DNA of 64,000 nt from Coptis chinensis (lineage: Eukaryota; Streptophyta; Magnoliopsida; Ranunculales; Ranunculaceae). The notes beneath the pieces were generated by a model, which was not told where the DNA came from, did not search any database, and worked only from the letters and a program-made list of their open reading frames with translations. Position 1 is the stretch's first letter. Each line of letters starts with the position of its first letter. The translations under genes were made by a program, and so were the position numbers. Positions 44,635 to 56,729 of the stretch are shown here, piece after piece. The DNA is taken from contig CM027377.1 in assembly GCA_015680905.1 (NCBI GenBank), positions 7,712,501 through 7,776,500 of the forward strand, read 5' to 3'.

Positions 44635-44949
44635 GCGTGTGTCGCTTTTTGTTCAAATTCAAAATACGGTAAAAAGTTGACGTGTAGTTTTATCTGTAAG
44701 TGACACATTAAATTTCTCTACTTGTGGCCCATCTGACCAAAGTGACACAGTAAATATCTCTAAACGTGCCGCTTCTGACCAAAGTGACACATAAACCTGA
44801 TTTCAATTGTGTCACTTTCTTAACAAGTGTCACAACTAGCCAAATGTTCTAAACAAGTGACACATAAGATTTTGGTGTGTCACTTTTTTTCAATAAGTGA
44901 CACGAGGCTTAAAAAAGAAGTGACACAAAAAGCCCTTCTTTTAGTAGTG
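44635..44949. repeat. Right subterminal repeats and inverted terminus of the CACTA element
   Basis: AAGTGACACA/GTGTCACTTT words alternate in both orientations up to the inverted end GCCCTTCTTTTAGTAGTG. Confidence 0.8.
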
Positions 44950-45889
44950 ATCGATGTACTAACATGTATTGATGCTTGCACAATAGTTCTAATTATTGCT
45001 AAGTTAATCACTCCAGTATGCAAGGGTAATGGGCTTTAGTTGAACTGATGTATTGAGTTCTTTGCAGCCTCGACAATGTATAGTATAGGAAAGTGATTCA
45101 ATAGTTAGGCTTATTATAATTTGCATATATATGTTTCCAAGTAGTATATTATGAGCACTCACTTAAATCGGTGCTCATGGCTATGCCATTCATCGTCTTG
45201 AAATTAACCCATGTTGCCCTGTTATAGCTTTATTAGCACTTAAGGCTTAATGAGTCATCTCAACTCTCAAGTCTTCAGTATTATGTTTAATATCTAGAGT
45301 TCACTAAACATTGAAGTGGATTAGCATAGAAGAGCAGTTGTACTTGAACTCTAGCTTTGGAAATGGTATACTAATCCATTTTCAGTGACAATAGTCATAA
45401 TCTTGGAATTGCATCACCATTGAGTGCACTGCAAGCTGGGTGGTCATTTAATGTATCTGTTGCTACATGTGTTTGTGAATGATCAATATGAAGTCCACTT
45501 TGACTAGCTAGGCCAGAACTTACCATTCCTTATTCAATGTACAACATGTAAGTGAGATGAAGAACATCTACTAGCATAATTGTGCTTCTAGAAAAAAGAC
45601 CAATATGATGGGAAAATTTTCTAGAATAATAGCAACATAAAAACATCTTTAACAAAATTAAATGAAACCCCTACATGGTAGTTTCGATTTGATTTGATCG
45701 GCATGTTAACTCCTTCAAATCTCCGCTATCCAACTTTTTGTTTACTAAAGGTAAATATATATTCGTATCCATCACTCCAACGCATGACATTGATTGGGGA
45801 ATACAGTAAAAGGGGTTTGTAAGAATAATTATGTGTATCAACTACTTTACTATGTTCAATCTTTAAGGTTTTACAAATTCATCATCTCT

Positions 45890-47580
45890 TTAGTCTTGGA
45901 CTAATTGTATAACCATCTGTTAGTGCGCAATTTAATTACTTTGACATTCTATTTTCGTGTTTTTCATCCTTCATGCATAGTTTTTCATTGGTGGCTCTTT
46001 CGTGGCATGTTCTTCTTTTTTAGATGATGTCAATTGGACATGGCAAGGGGATGACATGATTTAGTGAACAAAAGTAGATTTGATAGAGGATATTCTTTAG
46101 TTTGTCAGTTATAGTTTGATGAACCAACCACAAAATTTCTTCGCAGACTTCTTTTATAGCGTGGACGTGCATCTTCCAAAGTAAGGTAATTGTTTAAGGT
46201 TATTATATTTGCATTTGATATCGACATAATTTTGTGATATGATTTTTTTCCCTTGCTTTGATAAACAGGAATGGTTACTGTATCATGGTCATTCCAATCT
46301 AGAACTTTTAATTAGCAGGTATGTACTGATCATTGTAGAATTTTATCATCATTGAGATCATTTTTAGCTTTAATATTTGTATAGTTTTTTTTCTTTGATT
46401 TTTTCCCATTAGCACTACTTACTGTGATTATGCCAAGTTTTAATAGATTTTTCATGTTTGACAACTTTCGTTGATTTGATAACATCAAATCAAGAGGGTT
46501 ACATTCTAACAAGGATAATTGTTGTAAAATTCATTTTTGCCCAAGCTGATTGGTGGGCATATGCCAAACGACAGTTAAATTAGGTAAATAATTATGTTAG
46601 AAATTGATGTTTAGCATACACTATCATGCAAAATTTGTATTCATCAACTTATGTGTTTTGCTAAAGAGCATTATGGATAGGTCTACCTCTTAGATTTGGG
46701 CTTTGTTTGCTTCAAAATATCATATATATAGTTTAAAACATCCGCTTTGTCTTTGACTCTATACAATTAGTATTTCGAGGCATCTCACCTATTGATGTCG
46801 AGGTATGGACACACATCATTACATCATGTTTTATTTGAGGGCTTGAGGTAATGATCCATGCTTTTGAGTTGGGATAAAATTGCTTCATTTCACCACTATA
46901 CTGTAGAGTGTAAGGTGTTAGTATTCATTTCTTCATTATTACAATGCATACTCTAATGGTAAATATATGCCCACTTTTTGTATACCTTCTAGAGGCCCAC
47001 AGCCATTGATAATTCCTCCAGAGAGACAAATAATAATTGTTGCCATTTGAATATTACCTCATGAAAAGACCTATTTAGAACATTTGAACACGTCAATTTT
47101 TGGATTTTAATAATCATATTGGGCTTGTGCAAAGTCCACTGAGGATAATATATTAGATTGATGATCCATTTATATGTTATGTGTACTTGATAATGGTATT
47201 GTATACTTCCTTATAGTCATTATAATACCTAATGCTTACACTGATCTCCCTTTCCCTTTCGAGATTTGTTCTTACGTTTGGAAAATGTGTTTAGCCATTG
47301 ATGTGGTTTGCACTCCTTTACCCTTCATTTCTCCTTTACACTACTGAATGCAATAAATTAAATAATACGAAAAAATTGAATCTTGGACTAATTGCAATAG
47401 CTTCTATTTTTGTGTAATCAATATACTTTGATTTTCACTTCTTTCATATTTGTCATCCTTCGTGAATGGTTTTAATTGGCTCTTTTGTGACAGGTTCTTC
47501 TTTCCTAGATGGATTCAATTGGAAAAGGCAATGAGATGACATGATTACGTGAACATGATGATATGACAGGTCGAATCTTC
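45890..47580. repeat. Two diverged direct copies about 1.5 kb apart
   Basis: 45896-46070 and 47393-47575 share TTGGACTAATTG, TCATCCTTC, GGCTCTTT.GTG, GTTCTTCTTT, CAATTGGA and GATGACATGATT in the same order, with many changes between. An old segmental duplication or two members of a decayed repeat. Confidence 0.55.
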
Positions 47581-47866
47581 AACCATACGTTCATCCTAAT
47601 ATTCCTGTTATATAATATGCATATTTTTTCTTTAATATTGGCGTTATTCCCTTAATACTGCTTCTCATGTGTTGTATATTATGTTTTGGAAACTCCTTTA
47701 CATCTATGTGAAATTTTTGGTGATTAGTGATTTTCCGTATGGTGTGGATTTTCTTTGAGATTTAAAGCTACTGAAGTTGCTTTCTTCAATGTATGAATTA
47801 GCTGCCCCTCAAAGTTGATATTGGATTTTCTAACTAAGATTGCATAGTTGGATTCAAGAATGCCAC

Positions 47867-47910
47867 GAAAAAGGCTTTGTTAGTCGCAACAGGCTTTGTT
47901 AGTCGCAATA
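47867..47910. repeat. Tandem AGGCTTTGTTAGTCGCAA, two copies
   Basis: The 20-base unit occurs twice side by side. Confidence 0.85.
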
Positions 47911-49819
47911 ACATAAATACTCGCACATAACTAATTTGATTTGCAGCAGCCTTCACATCCTTTTCATTTTGGTCAAACCAACACCACGGCTTCTCATGAC
48001 ATCGTCTAGAAATTTAGAGACTTCCCTTTGGACATGGATAAACTTTTGTCAATGAGCTATACATCCTTGGACCTAGAATGTTGTCTGTAGTGAGTCTCTC
48101 ATCGGATGCTTGCCACAGGGATTGAAACCGCGTTGGATCTTGGTTTTGGGGGGTATTTCCAACTATCAAAGTGCAACTATTAGTAGGGGTAAGTCAAATA
48201 ATAGGATAGCCGATAAATTGACCACCCTGCTGATCTTTCAAAGTGTTTATATCATTTAAGGAGAAGTTCATCTTCTTCCAGCTCAAAATTTCAGTGAGTT
48301 AGGCTTCAATATTGAACGTCATCTTATAGCATGAATTTTATATTATTTGTGCTAAGTTGTAGGTCTCTCGATACAACTAACAAACTTACTATATTAGTGG
48401 CAACAAAGAAAGGGAAAAACGAGGGTATTTTGTGAATGAGGAAGTTATTTTCAGTAGATGTTGCTACAGCTCATGGTATTATTTAGGGGACACTATAGCA
48501 TACATTTTTATTCATACCATAGTACCATGAGACAAACCAACTACAACTTATTTTTAGTAGACAGGTTTTGGTGTTTTTCTTTTTCATTTTAGTTCTAATC
48601 AATTGAATCCTGATGTTTTGTTTTGTTTTATTAGGTTCCATTACGATAAGTTTCTTTCACTAATTAATCTCTTTATCAATTATTCCTTTAACTCTTTTTA
48701 TTATCTACCTATTTCATTTTATGGAGTGCATTAATGTTTAGCCTAATCAAGTTTTATCTTATGACTTTTGCAGTTTAGCTAGCTCCTTGGCCACAGGAAC
48801 AATTCCGATTTTGCGGAATTGTCAGTTATAAACTTATAATGTAAAAGCCATTCCTAAGGTATGTTATGTCTGAGTGAAATAAATAAATTTTGTATTCAAA
48901 CAATTTGTTTCATTCACTTTGAGCCCTCTTTTTGGTTCTTACTTTTGTTATTTGCCTACTTTTTATTCTATATAGAGCGTGTCAATGTTTGGTCGCTGAT
49001 TATATTATTCTCAAGATGCAAATATGTTGGATAACGCGTTCAAGTGTTGTTATTAGGGGGACATTGTGTATTAAGGATTTGAAAAGAAAACAACAGTATG
49101 TTGCTTTAAGTAATTGTGTGTATAGGTAGTGGATTCACTTAAGTCACTTGCAGCCATATCCAATATATCAATTTTAACTGATGAACTGATTGCTTCTTTT
49201 AGAATTGAAGCATTAGGTGCTCTTTCTATGATGGGCTCCTACTTGATTCATTAGTGAGTTGCTTAAAAAATGTTGACTCACTTCTCAAGGGTTCTACTCT
49301 TCCTTCTTCTCTCAATTTCTCCCTCTTTCATTATTATATTTGCTCAATTTCTTTGGCTTTTCGTTTTGCATGAGCACTTATCAAATGGAACTATGGAATA
49401 TCTCATTTTAGATACACACCATATGTAGTTAATATAGCCATCGTCACAGCGTGATTCTGAATTTGCTTACCCACCTTAATTGCGTAGATATGTTTCAATT
49501 TATAATTTCATACATATTTTACTTCGTTAAGTAATTTTATTTCTGTTCTGCTGGGTTGAACATGGAATTGAAATAGAGTTGCTTGGAATTTTGTCAAACT
49601 GATAAATTTTGGCCATTTGGATTTGTTTGATATTCTAATATATATTTCAAATGCTCATATATTGCAATAATAGTCTTTGTGGATTTTTTTTGCATAATCA
49701 TACCATCAATTGCTTCTTTATAGCTAGAATTTGACCTAGTGTTTATGCAGGCCATTCATTTGTACATTGCATTCTTTTATAAATGAAGTTTTAGTACTTA
49801 AACCTACCAAATCTTACGA

Positions 49820-51419
49820 GCAAAAAATTAAATCACTAAACCCATATTTCTTCTCTTTGAAAAAAGAATTTTCTTTCTCATGCTCTACTACAACCAAAAG
49901 CCACGAAGCCTCTATTTGCTAACAAAAAAACAAACAACGAAACCATTCTTTTCAATCCCTCAGTCTGCATTCTCAAGCCAATCTCTTTCACTTTATGTCA
50001 AATATTTACGGGTATGTTTTTTTTTTAATCTCCTTCACTTGATTTACTTCAGTTCTGAGTTTCAACTAATATCATCTATCTTCTCTCTTGATCACAACTT
50101 TAAGAACTAACAAAAGGAAAGATTCGCCAGGTGTGAAATCTCATTGTATTCGAAAATAGTTTGGACTATTGACAACCTTGATTCGAGATTTTGTAATGAT
50201 ATGATGACTGTAATTGATGATATCTCATCATGATTTTCATTTTTTGTGTTGTTTAAGCGATTTTTTTATTTTGTGTTTTGTAGAAAAAAAAGGATTATTA
50301 TACAGTAATGAATTCGTTCAAGAGGTGGGTTTTCTTGGTCTGATTTTTCTGGGAAGCTAAACCTCTTCTTCGTCACCAGGTATTCATGGCTATCAACCTA
50401 TCATGTCTTCCTATTCTATCAAGTAAGATGTCTTTATTGTCTTCTTACCTCTTCATGGTTGATAAGCCTTTTTACACGAAATGTTCATTGTCTTCTTATA
50501 TGTTTCATTTTCATAATTTTATTTATTTTTTGATATATGGGAGTTCTTATTTTCTTAATTTGTTGAATTGAGTTATTTTCAACATGATGAAAATAAGTAT
50601 GTGAATGGTGGAGAAATTTATATCATTATAATTAATGGGTATTCTAGAAATAATTATATTTTCATAACTTCATTCGTAATCATATTCTTAATTGTATCCC
50701 GACCCCTTCTTCTTTTGTATGAAATAAGTACTAATTTATAATCATAATGAAACTTGAACTTTAATTCATCTTATCTCTACTATTTGTATACAACCATTGA
50801 GACGAGTTGATTTGAAGTTGGAAAATGGATATTATCAAAAAAAAGGAAAAAAAAGAAAAAAAAAAAAAAAGAAATTGACGATATTTGATTTGATTAAGGG
50901 GTTCTAATTTTTCAGCCACTACTTTGAAATGAGTTGGAAAAAGTTTCAGAAGTTTGATTTTCTAGCCCTTTGAGTTTTTTGTTGAGCTATGTTGTTGAAC
51001 TAAAGTTGCACATGTGCTGAGAAAGTGAGGTCTCTTAATCCCTTAGTTATTTCAATTTTTGTTACTGTAGTTGGACTTTGCCATTTTGGTTAAGGTGTTT
51101 TTGCCATTCTTCAAGAACTAATATGTTATAGGATATGTCAAGGTTCTTGATTATATCAAATTTTAGTTGGCAGATAGGAGTTCCATCCCACAATACCCCC
51201 TTTGAAATCATTTTTTGAGAATTCTTGCTTTTCGACTTCCAAATGCGAGATACTTTACCCGACTTTGATTACTTTTCCAGTAGGCCATTGGACACTATGT
51301 TAGAGGATACAATTATACACTTTATGCATGCTTCGACCAAATATGATCAAAACACTAAGTGGTGACGAAAGAGATGAAGAACGTAGAAAATTAGTAAAAA
51401 AGTGATGGTGATCGAGTGA
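49820..51419. other. No supported gene; UTR-like sequence at the start
   Basis: 49850-50010 is pyrimidine- and CA-rich like a plant 5' UTR and ends at a GGTATG donor-like site. Further donor-like sites lie at about 50130 and 50380. The frames at 49880-50110 and 50386-50571 are short and unremarkable. If a gene started here I cannot find its coding part. Confidence 0.35.
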
Positions 51420-51792
51420 ATGATGAGACTGTACCTTGCGGTTGCCTACGTACCCAAATTATCGATGGGATCAAGTCTCAAGAACGTAGTTATGTTTGAA
51501 AAATAGTTTAGTATTTATATGTGTAGAGTAGAGATTTATTGTAGCTCAAGTAATTGTAATTGATCATGACTCTTAATTGATGATTATCTCTTTGATATGA
51601 AATGAATCTAGACATAAATTAATGTACGTAAGTGGCAAGCCATGTGGCTAAGGTTCAGCCCTAGACACATGAGTTAATGGGCCTGTACATTGATCTATGG
51701 TACTGCAAATTGGGCTTTAGCCCTGTCGATTAAACGAATAAAGTGGAAACCCCTACTAATGGACGTTTGCCACGTAGGTGTGGGTCGAAACA
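51420..51792 (-). mobile_element. Solo LTR (Tat-like family of 15769-27351), minus strand, diverged
   Basis: Read from 51792 on the minus strand it begins TGTTTCGACCCACACCTACG, then shares GGCAAACGTCCATTAGTAGG, AGCCCAATTTGCA and the CTACGTACCCAAA segment near 51450 with the LTRs at 15769 and 26877. The far end fades before a clear GAAACA. No interior sequence is attached. Older than the full-length copy. Confidence 0.75.
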
Positions 51793-52472
51793 ATACTATG
51801 GATATACTAAAGTTCATGACCACCCTTTTTGATGAATTTTTTACTGTGTTATTACAGTGGCTCTATTTCTCATCCTTTTTCTCTATACCGGGTTAATTTG
51901 TCAGTATACCTGGTAATGTACCAATTGTCATTGGTGGATTATAGCACCATTTGAATCGATTATGTAAGTCTCTTATTTTTTCGTTGATTCGGTTACTTTA
52001 ACAATTTCAATGTTGAACTAGCATGTATTGTTTAGATTGGTATTGACTTTTGTTTTGGTGGTTGTTTTAGACTTTTATTGACTTGAAAATAGCACCAATA
52101 ATCAATAAAAATGTTTGGATGATGAAGTTGAGGAGAGTCTTAAGCTTAAAAGACCATGGAATCAAATGGATATATGATACTCCACTTATAAGCGATCTTT
52201 ATCAGTTCACCATAGCTTATCAACTTCTATTGCCCCTTTCAACCAATTAGAAATACTGTTATGAGATTATGCCATCCACGCACTTCGTCACGTTAATTGG
52301 TTGTTTCTTAAAGTTGTAAATAGAGAAGCTAAATGAGCTTAGGTTCCACCTTTTGTGTTTCACGATGTTCTATGTTGTTATTGACATGCATATTTATTTT
52401 GACTATGTAAGGGATAAGATCAAAAGGTATTTATTTAAACGGAGTTTATCTTATATAATCTCCATATGAATA
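51793..52472. other. No gene seen between the solo LTR and the next element
   Basis: AT-rich, no frame with recognisable motifs. Confidence 0.5.
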
Positions 52473-52875
52473 TGTATAGACCCCCACTTTGTGGCTCATT
52501 AAGCTCACGGATCCATCCCAAATCAATTAAGCCCAAGGGCTTAATCCTAGCTACACCCAATAACTGGTCTATTTAAGAATATGTCCAGGTTCATTATTGT
52601 AGAAAGATAAGGATAAAAGTTCAAAGAGATGACAATTCTCTTGACAAACAAACACAGTCCTCTTAGGACTCAATCTCTACCAATTCATAAAAAACATTCT
52701 CTCTCACAGCAAGGAACTACGTTGAAACTTGATCCCTAGAGAGTAGATCTTGGGTACGTAGGCAACAATTATCTTGGTTCAGTTTCATCTCCCCCATACA
52801 TCAAATTTCCTCTGTTTCTTAGTGTGTTCTTTATCATTTGCTCTCGTTGTGTTGAAGCAGGTTATTGCCGAAACA
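52473..52875 (+). repeat. 5' LTR of the deleted Tat-like element
   Basis: About 403 bases. Its last 170 or so (from GGAACTACGTTGAAACTTGA) closely follow the LTR of the 11.6-kb element, whereas its first half is different. Confidence 0.88.
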
Positions 52876-52879
52876 TAAT

Positions 52880-52895
52880 TGGCGCCGTCTGTAGG
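52880..52895 (+). promoter_or_regulatory. Primer-binding site of the deleted Tat-like element
   Basis: TGGCGCCGTCTGTAGG, as in the sister element; tRNA-Asp type. Confidence 0.7.
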
Positions 52896-52930
52896 TTTTT
52901 TAGAATCCATTATCACGTGAAGCAATCAAG

Positions 52931-54650
52931 ATGGTAAGCACAAGAAGCAGACCGAACTATCAACATATTCCTCCTGCCAATAGGAATCACAACCCTCGCT
53001 CGAAATTCAGCTCGCCCAATGCAAGAACCGTTGAACAATCGAGTTGCTCCTAGTGGTAGGATTAATTTTCAACATCCAACTATAGCACCACCGCCACCGC
53101 CACTGCCTCTGCCTCCGCCGCCGCAAACGACAGTACAAATGCCGCCGCACCACCCCTAACAGTCTTACAATAAGAAAACCTACAAGTAAGTAATCCTCTA
53201 CGTGGTCCGCCGTCCGTCTATGTTGATCCTTCAGTTGACATGGATATGAACATGGACATTACTCTCACACCAACTAACGGAACAGGTGATGGTAACAGCC
53301 AATACACCCCTAATACGGTTATGACGAGTCAACATTTTGAATAGGAACTTGAGAAGGAAGCTCGCAAAGAGACAAAGGCCGGTGGACGATGTTGTCAATT
53401 CAACTACATCAAGGCAACCACACAGGGATGCAGGCCATTCCAGTGTATGGGACCATCTTGAAGATCCACTTCTAGTCCTCAGCAATGTGCTACTTCTCAA
53501 GCACAATCAACAGTGCACGCTCTAAGAGTAATGACCCTATCCTATTACCCAAACTTATGGGGAGATTTGGATTGGCAGGGATAACTACTACCATAGACAT
53601 GTCTCATCGCAGACAAGAGCAGCAAAACATGGAGGAGCGGTATAATTATATCGACCATTCTGCCAAGGGTGACTACTGGCCTAGACAGGCTGGTTACAGG
53701 AATAGAGAAAGACAATCACCGGTCGAAGCTAATTGTGCGTACCGCCAAAGATCTCTAACTCCAATAAGAGACAATAGAAGGTATCCTTCTCCATATGGGA
53801 ACGACCAAGGGCGTCTAGCTGTTTGAGCAAATACTTTAACTCTAACGGAACAACAATTGAAATAGTTGATTGCAAAAGAACTTAACAATAGAGAGTCAAG
53901 GGATGTCAGAATTTAAAATTTGACGATCAAGTAAGGGTACTTAATAAGTTATGAAAAAACATCATCCTGCATGGTTTGACGGACAGAAAGACCGACATCC
54001 TGCATTGAGTCCGACCGACACAAGGAAGGTTGACCTTGTTGATTTGAGGAAAATTGCCATCCCAGATAGGTCCGACCTAACAAAAAAAATAGCATCACAG
54101 AAAAAACTATAAAGAAGACCGTCATCCTAGACCGGACCAACCTGACAGGGAAGGCTGACCTCAGAGATTTGAGGAAAATCGCCATCCTAGACAAGTTCGA
54201 CCAGACAAGGAAAGAAGGCGTCACGGAAGAAAGTATAAGGAAGACTGTCATCCCAAACCGGACCAACCTGACAGGGAAGGCCAACCTCGCAGATTTGAGA
54301 AAAATTGCCATCCCGGACAGGTCCGGCCAGACAGGGAAAGAAGGCGTCATGGAAGAAAATATAAGGAAGACCAATATCCCAAATGAGACCGACCTAACAG
54401 GGAAGGCCGACCTCATTGACCTGAGAAAAATCGCCATCCGAGACAAGTCTAATCCGATAGGGAAGGAAGGTGTCACATAAGCAACTAGAGGGAAGACTAC
54501 GATCCCAGACAAGCTACCGGCCTAGATAGGCTGGTTACACGCAAAGAAAAAGACAATCTCCAGTCAGACCCGAACGTGTGTACCGCCTAAAATCTCCAAC
54601 TCTTGTAAGAGATAATGGCAGGTTTCATCCTCCACATAGGTTTGACTGGG
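52931..54650 (+). mobile_element. Gag region of the deleted Tat-like element, broken
   Basis: It starts at ATG 52931 and follows the gag N-terminus of the sister element, including RKLAKRQRPVDDV and SRQPHRDAGHSSVWDHLEDP near 53350-53470 (16717-16850 there). The second half is dominated by the tandem array at 53985-54480. Broken. Confidence 0.65.
53985..54480 (+). repeat. About four tandem 117-bp units within gag
   Basis: The unit runs GACCAACCTGACAGGGAAGG, CCTCGCAGATTTGAG, AAAATCGCCATCC, CAGACAGGGAAAGAAGG, CGTCACGGAAGAAA and ATAAGGAAGAC. It is a multiple of three and translates as a 39-residue repeat (LRKIAIPDRS, KEGVTEESIRKT, LTGKADLID). The sister element has only one related stretch near 16970-17060, so the array grew in this copy. 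It also leaves a 187-residue stop-free minus-strand frame, which is only a by-product. Confidence 0.85.
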
Positions 54651-54794
54651 GGCGTCTATCTGTTTAAATCTTCTATATGAAATGGATTTCACCCCACTTA
54701 ACACGAAGTCCCTTTGATGTAACTTCCACAAATAATGGTCACGGGCATGAAGAGCTTTGTTGTTTCTCGAGGGGAATTAGGTAAAGGAGTTACC

Positions 54795-54930
54795 TGTAAT
54801 TTTGCAGGCTTATAGTACAACGCCGAAGTATTCAACTGTGCTACCACCTTTCAACCTTGAATATGGCGCTGAATCAGTTTCATCCACGGAGCTGATTTCC
54901 AGTACATCTCAATGGTTGCTGTTGAAACAT
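54795..54930 (+). mobile_element. Scrap of the integrase end
   Basis: AYSTTPKYSTVLPPFNLEYG and TELISSTSQ match 23500-23600 of the sister element, showing where the interior deletion rejoins. Confidence 0.75.
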
Positions 54931-55684
54931 ACTCAAATAACATTTTTACCGTACCGTTATAAAGTTCTTTTACATTTTTACATTTTATCCATCAATAAAG
55001 ACATTTAATTTCCATTCTTATATGCTTGGTTGTCCTTTATTACATTACTCTATTCTTCTGTATTCCTCCTTTCAACAATATTGTCATTCATTAGCATTAA
55101 TTTCAAATAGGTCATCCATATTATGCCTTCTTCGGTTTAAGTATGTCGCATTCATGCCTGCTTGAAGGAAATCTGAGTCAATAAGATGGTTATTCTTGCT
55201 CGGTACGGTTATTGGAATACTCTCAAATTTTAATATCCGTGTGAATTCCACTACTAAGGCAACGGCGTTGTGTTTGGTCCAAATGCAAGAATGACAACCT
55301 TGCACCTGTGGAAAATTCCAGACCTTGCCTTACGTTTGGTACATGTGTTGTTACACCTAAATAGCTAAGGTTATTAAGGACCACCGTGGCCCCTTTGCCT
55401 TAGTTTTTTCAATGACAACAATGGGGGCGAGACTTACACTTTCTTACACTGATTTTATATTGGGGGTGTCCGTATTCCCCCATTATATCGTCATCATATT
55501 TTTCTATCAATATTACCTATCAACATGCAACGAACAACACAAGATCAAAAACAAGAAGTGATGTTGCGTTTCCATTAAAGGTTGGTATTATTTTTCCTAC
55601 TTTTATTACACAATCAACGTTCTATTACTTTCCCTCTAGAAACGGCATACCTTTCGGAGCAACTTTTAACATTATACATATACA
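54931..55684 (+). other. 3' region of the deleted Tat-like element
   Basis: Non-coding; 55080-55400 matches 24080-24450 of the sister element. Confidence 0.6.
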
Positions 55685-56565
55685 AACTTTCGCTAATTAT
55701 TTCCGCCAACTATTTTCGCTAATAATTTCCGCCAATAACTTCTGTCAATTATTTCTGCCAATAAACTTCCGCCAATAACTTCCACTAATAACTTCCGGCA
55801 ATTATTTTCGTCAATAAACTTCCGCCAATAACTTCTGCCAATAATTTTCGCCAATTATTTCTGCCAATAAACTTCCGCCAATAATTTCCGTCAATTATTT
55901 CCGTCTCCAGTCGCCAATGTTCCCGTCTCCTTTCGCCACTAATTTAAACTTCCGCTAATAACTTTCGCTAATAACTTCTGCCAATTATTTCCGCCAATAA
56001 ACTTCCGCCAATAACTTTTGCCAATTATTTCTGCCAATAATTTTCGTCAATTATTTTCGTCTCCGGTCGCCAATATTTCCGTCTCCTTTCGCCACTAATT
56101 TTCAATAATTTTCGCCAATAATTTCCGTCTCCGGTCGCCAATATTCCCGTCTCCTTTCGCCACTAATTTTCAATAATTTTTGCCAATAAACTTCCGCCAA
56201 TAATTTTTACTAATAACTTCCACCAATTATGTCTGTCAATATACTTCCGCCAATTATTTGCGCTAATTACTTCCACCAATTATTTCCGTCAATAAACTTC
56301 CGCCAATAAACTTCCACCAATAATTTCCGCCATGACTTCTGCCAATTATTTCCGCTAATTACTTCTGCCAATAATTTCCACTAATTACTTCTACCAATAA
56401 TTTCCGCTAATTACTTCCGCCAATAATTTTCACTAATTATTTCCGTCAATATACTTCCGCCAATTATTTCCGCCAATAATTTACGCTAATTATTTTCGCT
56501 AATAATTTCCGCCAATAATTTTCGCTAATTATTTCCGTCTTTTGTTGCCAATAATTTTCGTCTCC
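55685..56565 (+). repeat. Minisatellite of about 13-14-bp units (CGCCAATAACTTC type)
   Basis: About 880 bases made of CGCCAATAATTTC, CGCCAATAAACTTC, CGCTAATTACTTC and CGCCAATTATTTC units, several dozen in all, with a few CGTCTCCGGTCGCCAAT interruptions that form a higher-order period (about 55900, 56050, 56120, 56535). It lies between the conserved 3' region and the 3' LTR, where Tat elements are known to grow tandem repeats. Confidence 0.92.
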
Positions 56566-56715
56566 TGTCATCGCCTACTGTTGCCTTTGACAATGAGATT
56601 ACGCATGCCAATACTTGGTAACATTTATTCTATTTTATTTTTTTCTTTTAAATCGATGTTCTTCTATTCTTTTTTCTATATTAACTTCTTTGCCACATGG
56701 GCTTTGCCCATCCAC

Positions 56716-56729
56716 CAAAAAGAGAGCTA
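56716..56729 (+). promoter_or_regulatory. Polypurine tract of the deleted Tat-like element
   Basis: AAAAAGAGAGC just before the 3' LTR at 56730. Confidence 0.55.

Larger units (their letters stand above)
39569..44949. mobile_element. CACTA-type DNA transposon carrying host gene pieces
   Basis: The right end, read inward on the minus strand, is CACTACTAAAAGAAGGGC; the left end is CTACTAAAGGAAGGGC; both continue TTTTTGTGTCACTT. These are long inverted termini with the CACTA signature (left CA altered). Both ends are followed inward by arrays of GTGTCACTTTT/AAAAGTGACAC words, the subterminal repeats expected of CACTA elements. No transposase frame is visible, so it is non-autonomous. The 3-bp target duplication is not clear; TCGAT flanks both sides at 39564-39568 and 44951-44955. 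The inside (about 40600-44600) looks like the 5' part of a host gene on the minus strand. Confidence 0.75.
44950..49819. other. Long AT-rich stretch without a supported gene
   Basis: I see no protein with recognisable motifs on either strand. It holds a diverged direct duplication (45890-46075 and 47390-47580) and a short tandem (47867-47908). Confidence 0.5.

Noticed and set aside
46330-46512. 60-residue lysine-rich minus-strand frame
   Set aside because: Short, AT-driven and unsupported by any context.
53949-54512. 187-residue minus-strand open frame
   Set aside because: It exists only because a 117-bp unit without stops is repeated; the plus strand carries the gag-derived repeat.
55685-56565. 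Regular short repeats that might suggest a CRISPR array
   Set aside because: No spacers of constant size between fixed repeats, units are degenerate and only 13-14 bp, and the context is a plant retroelement.
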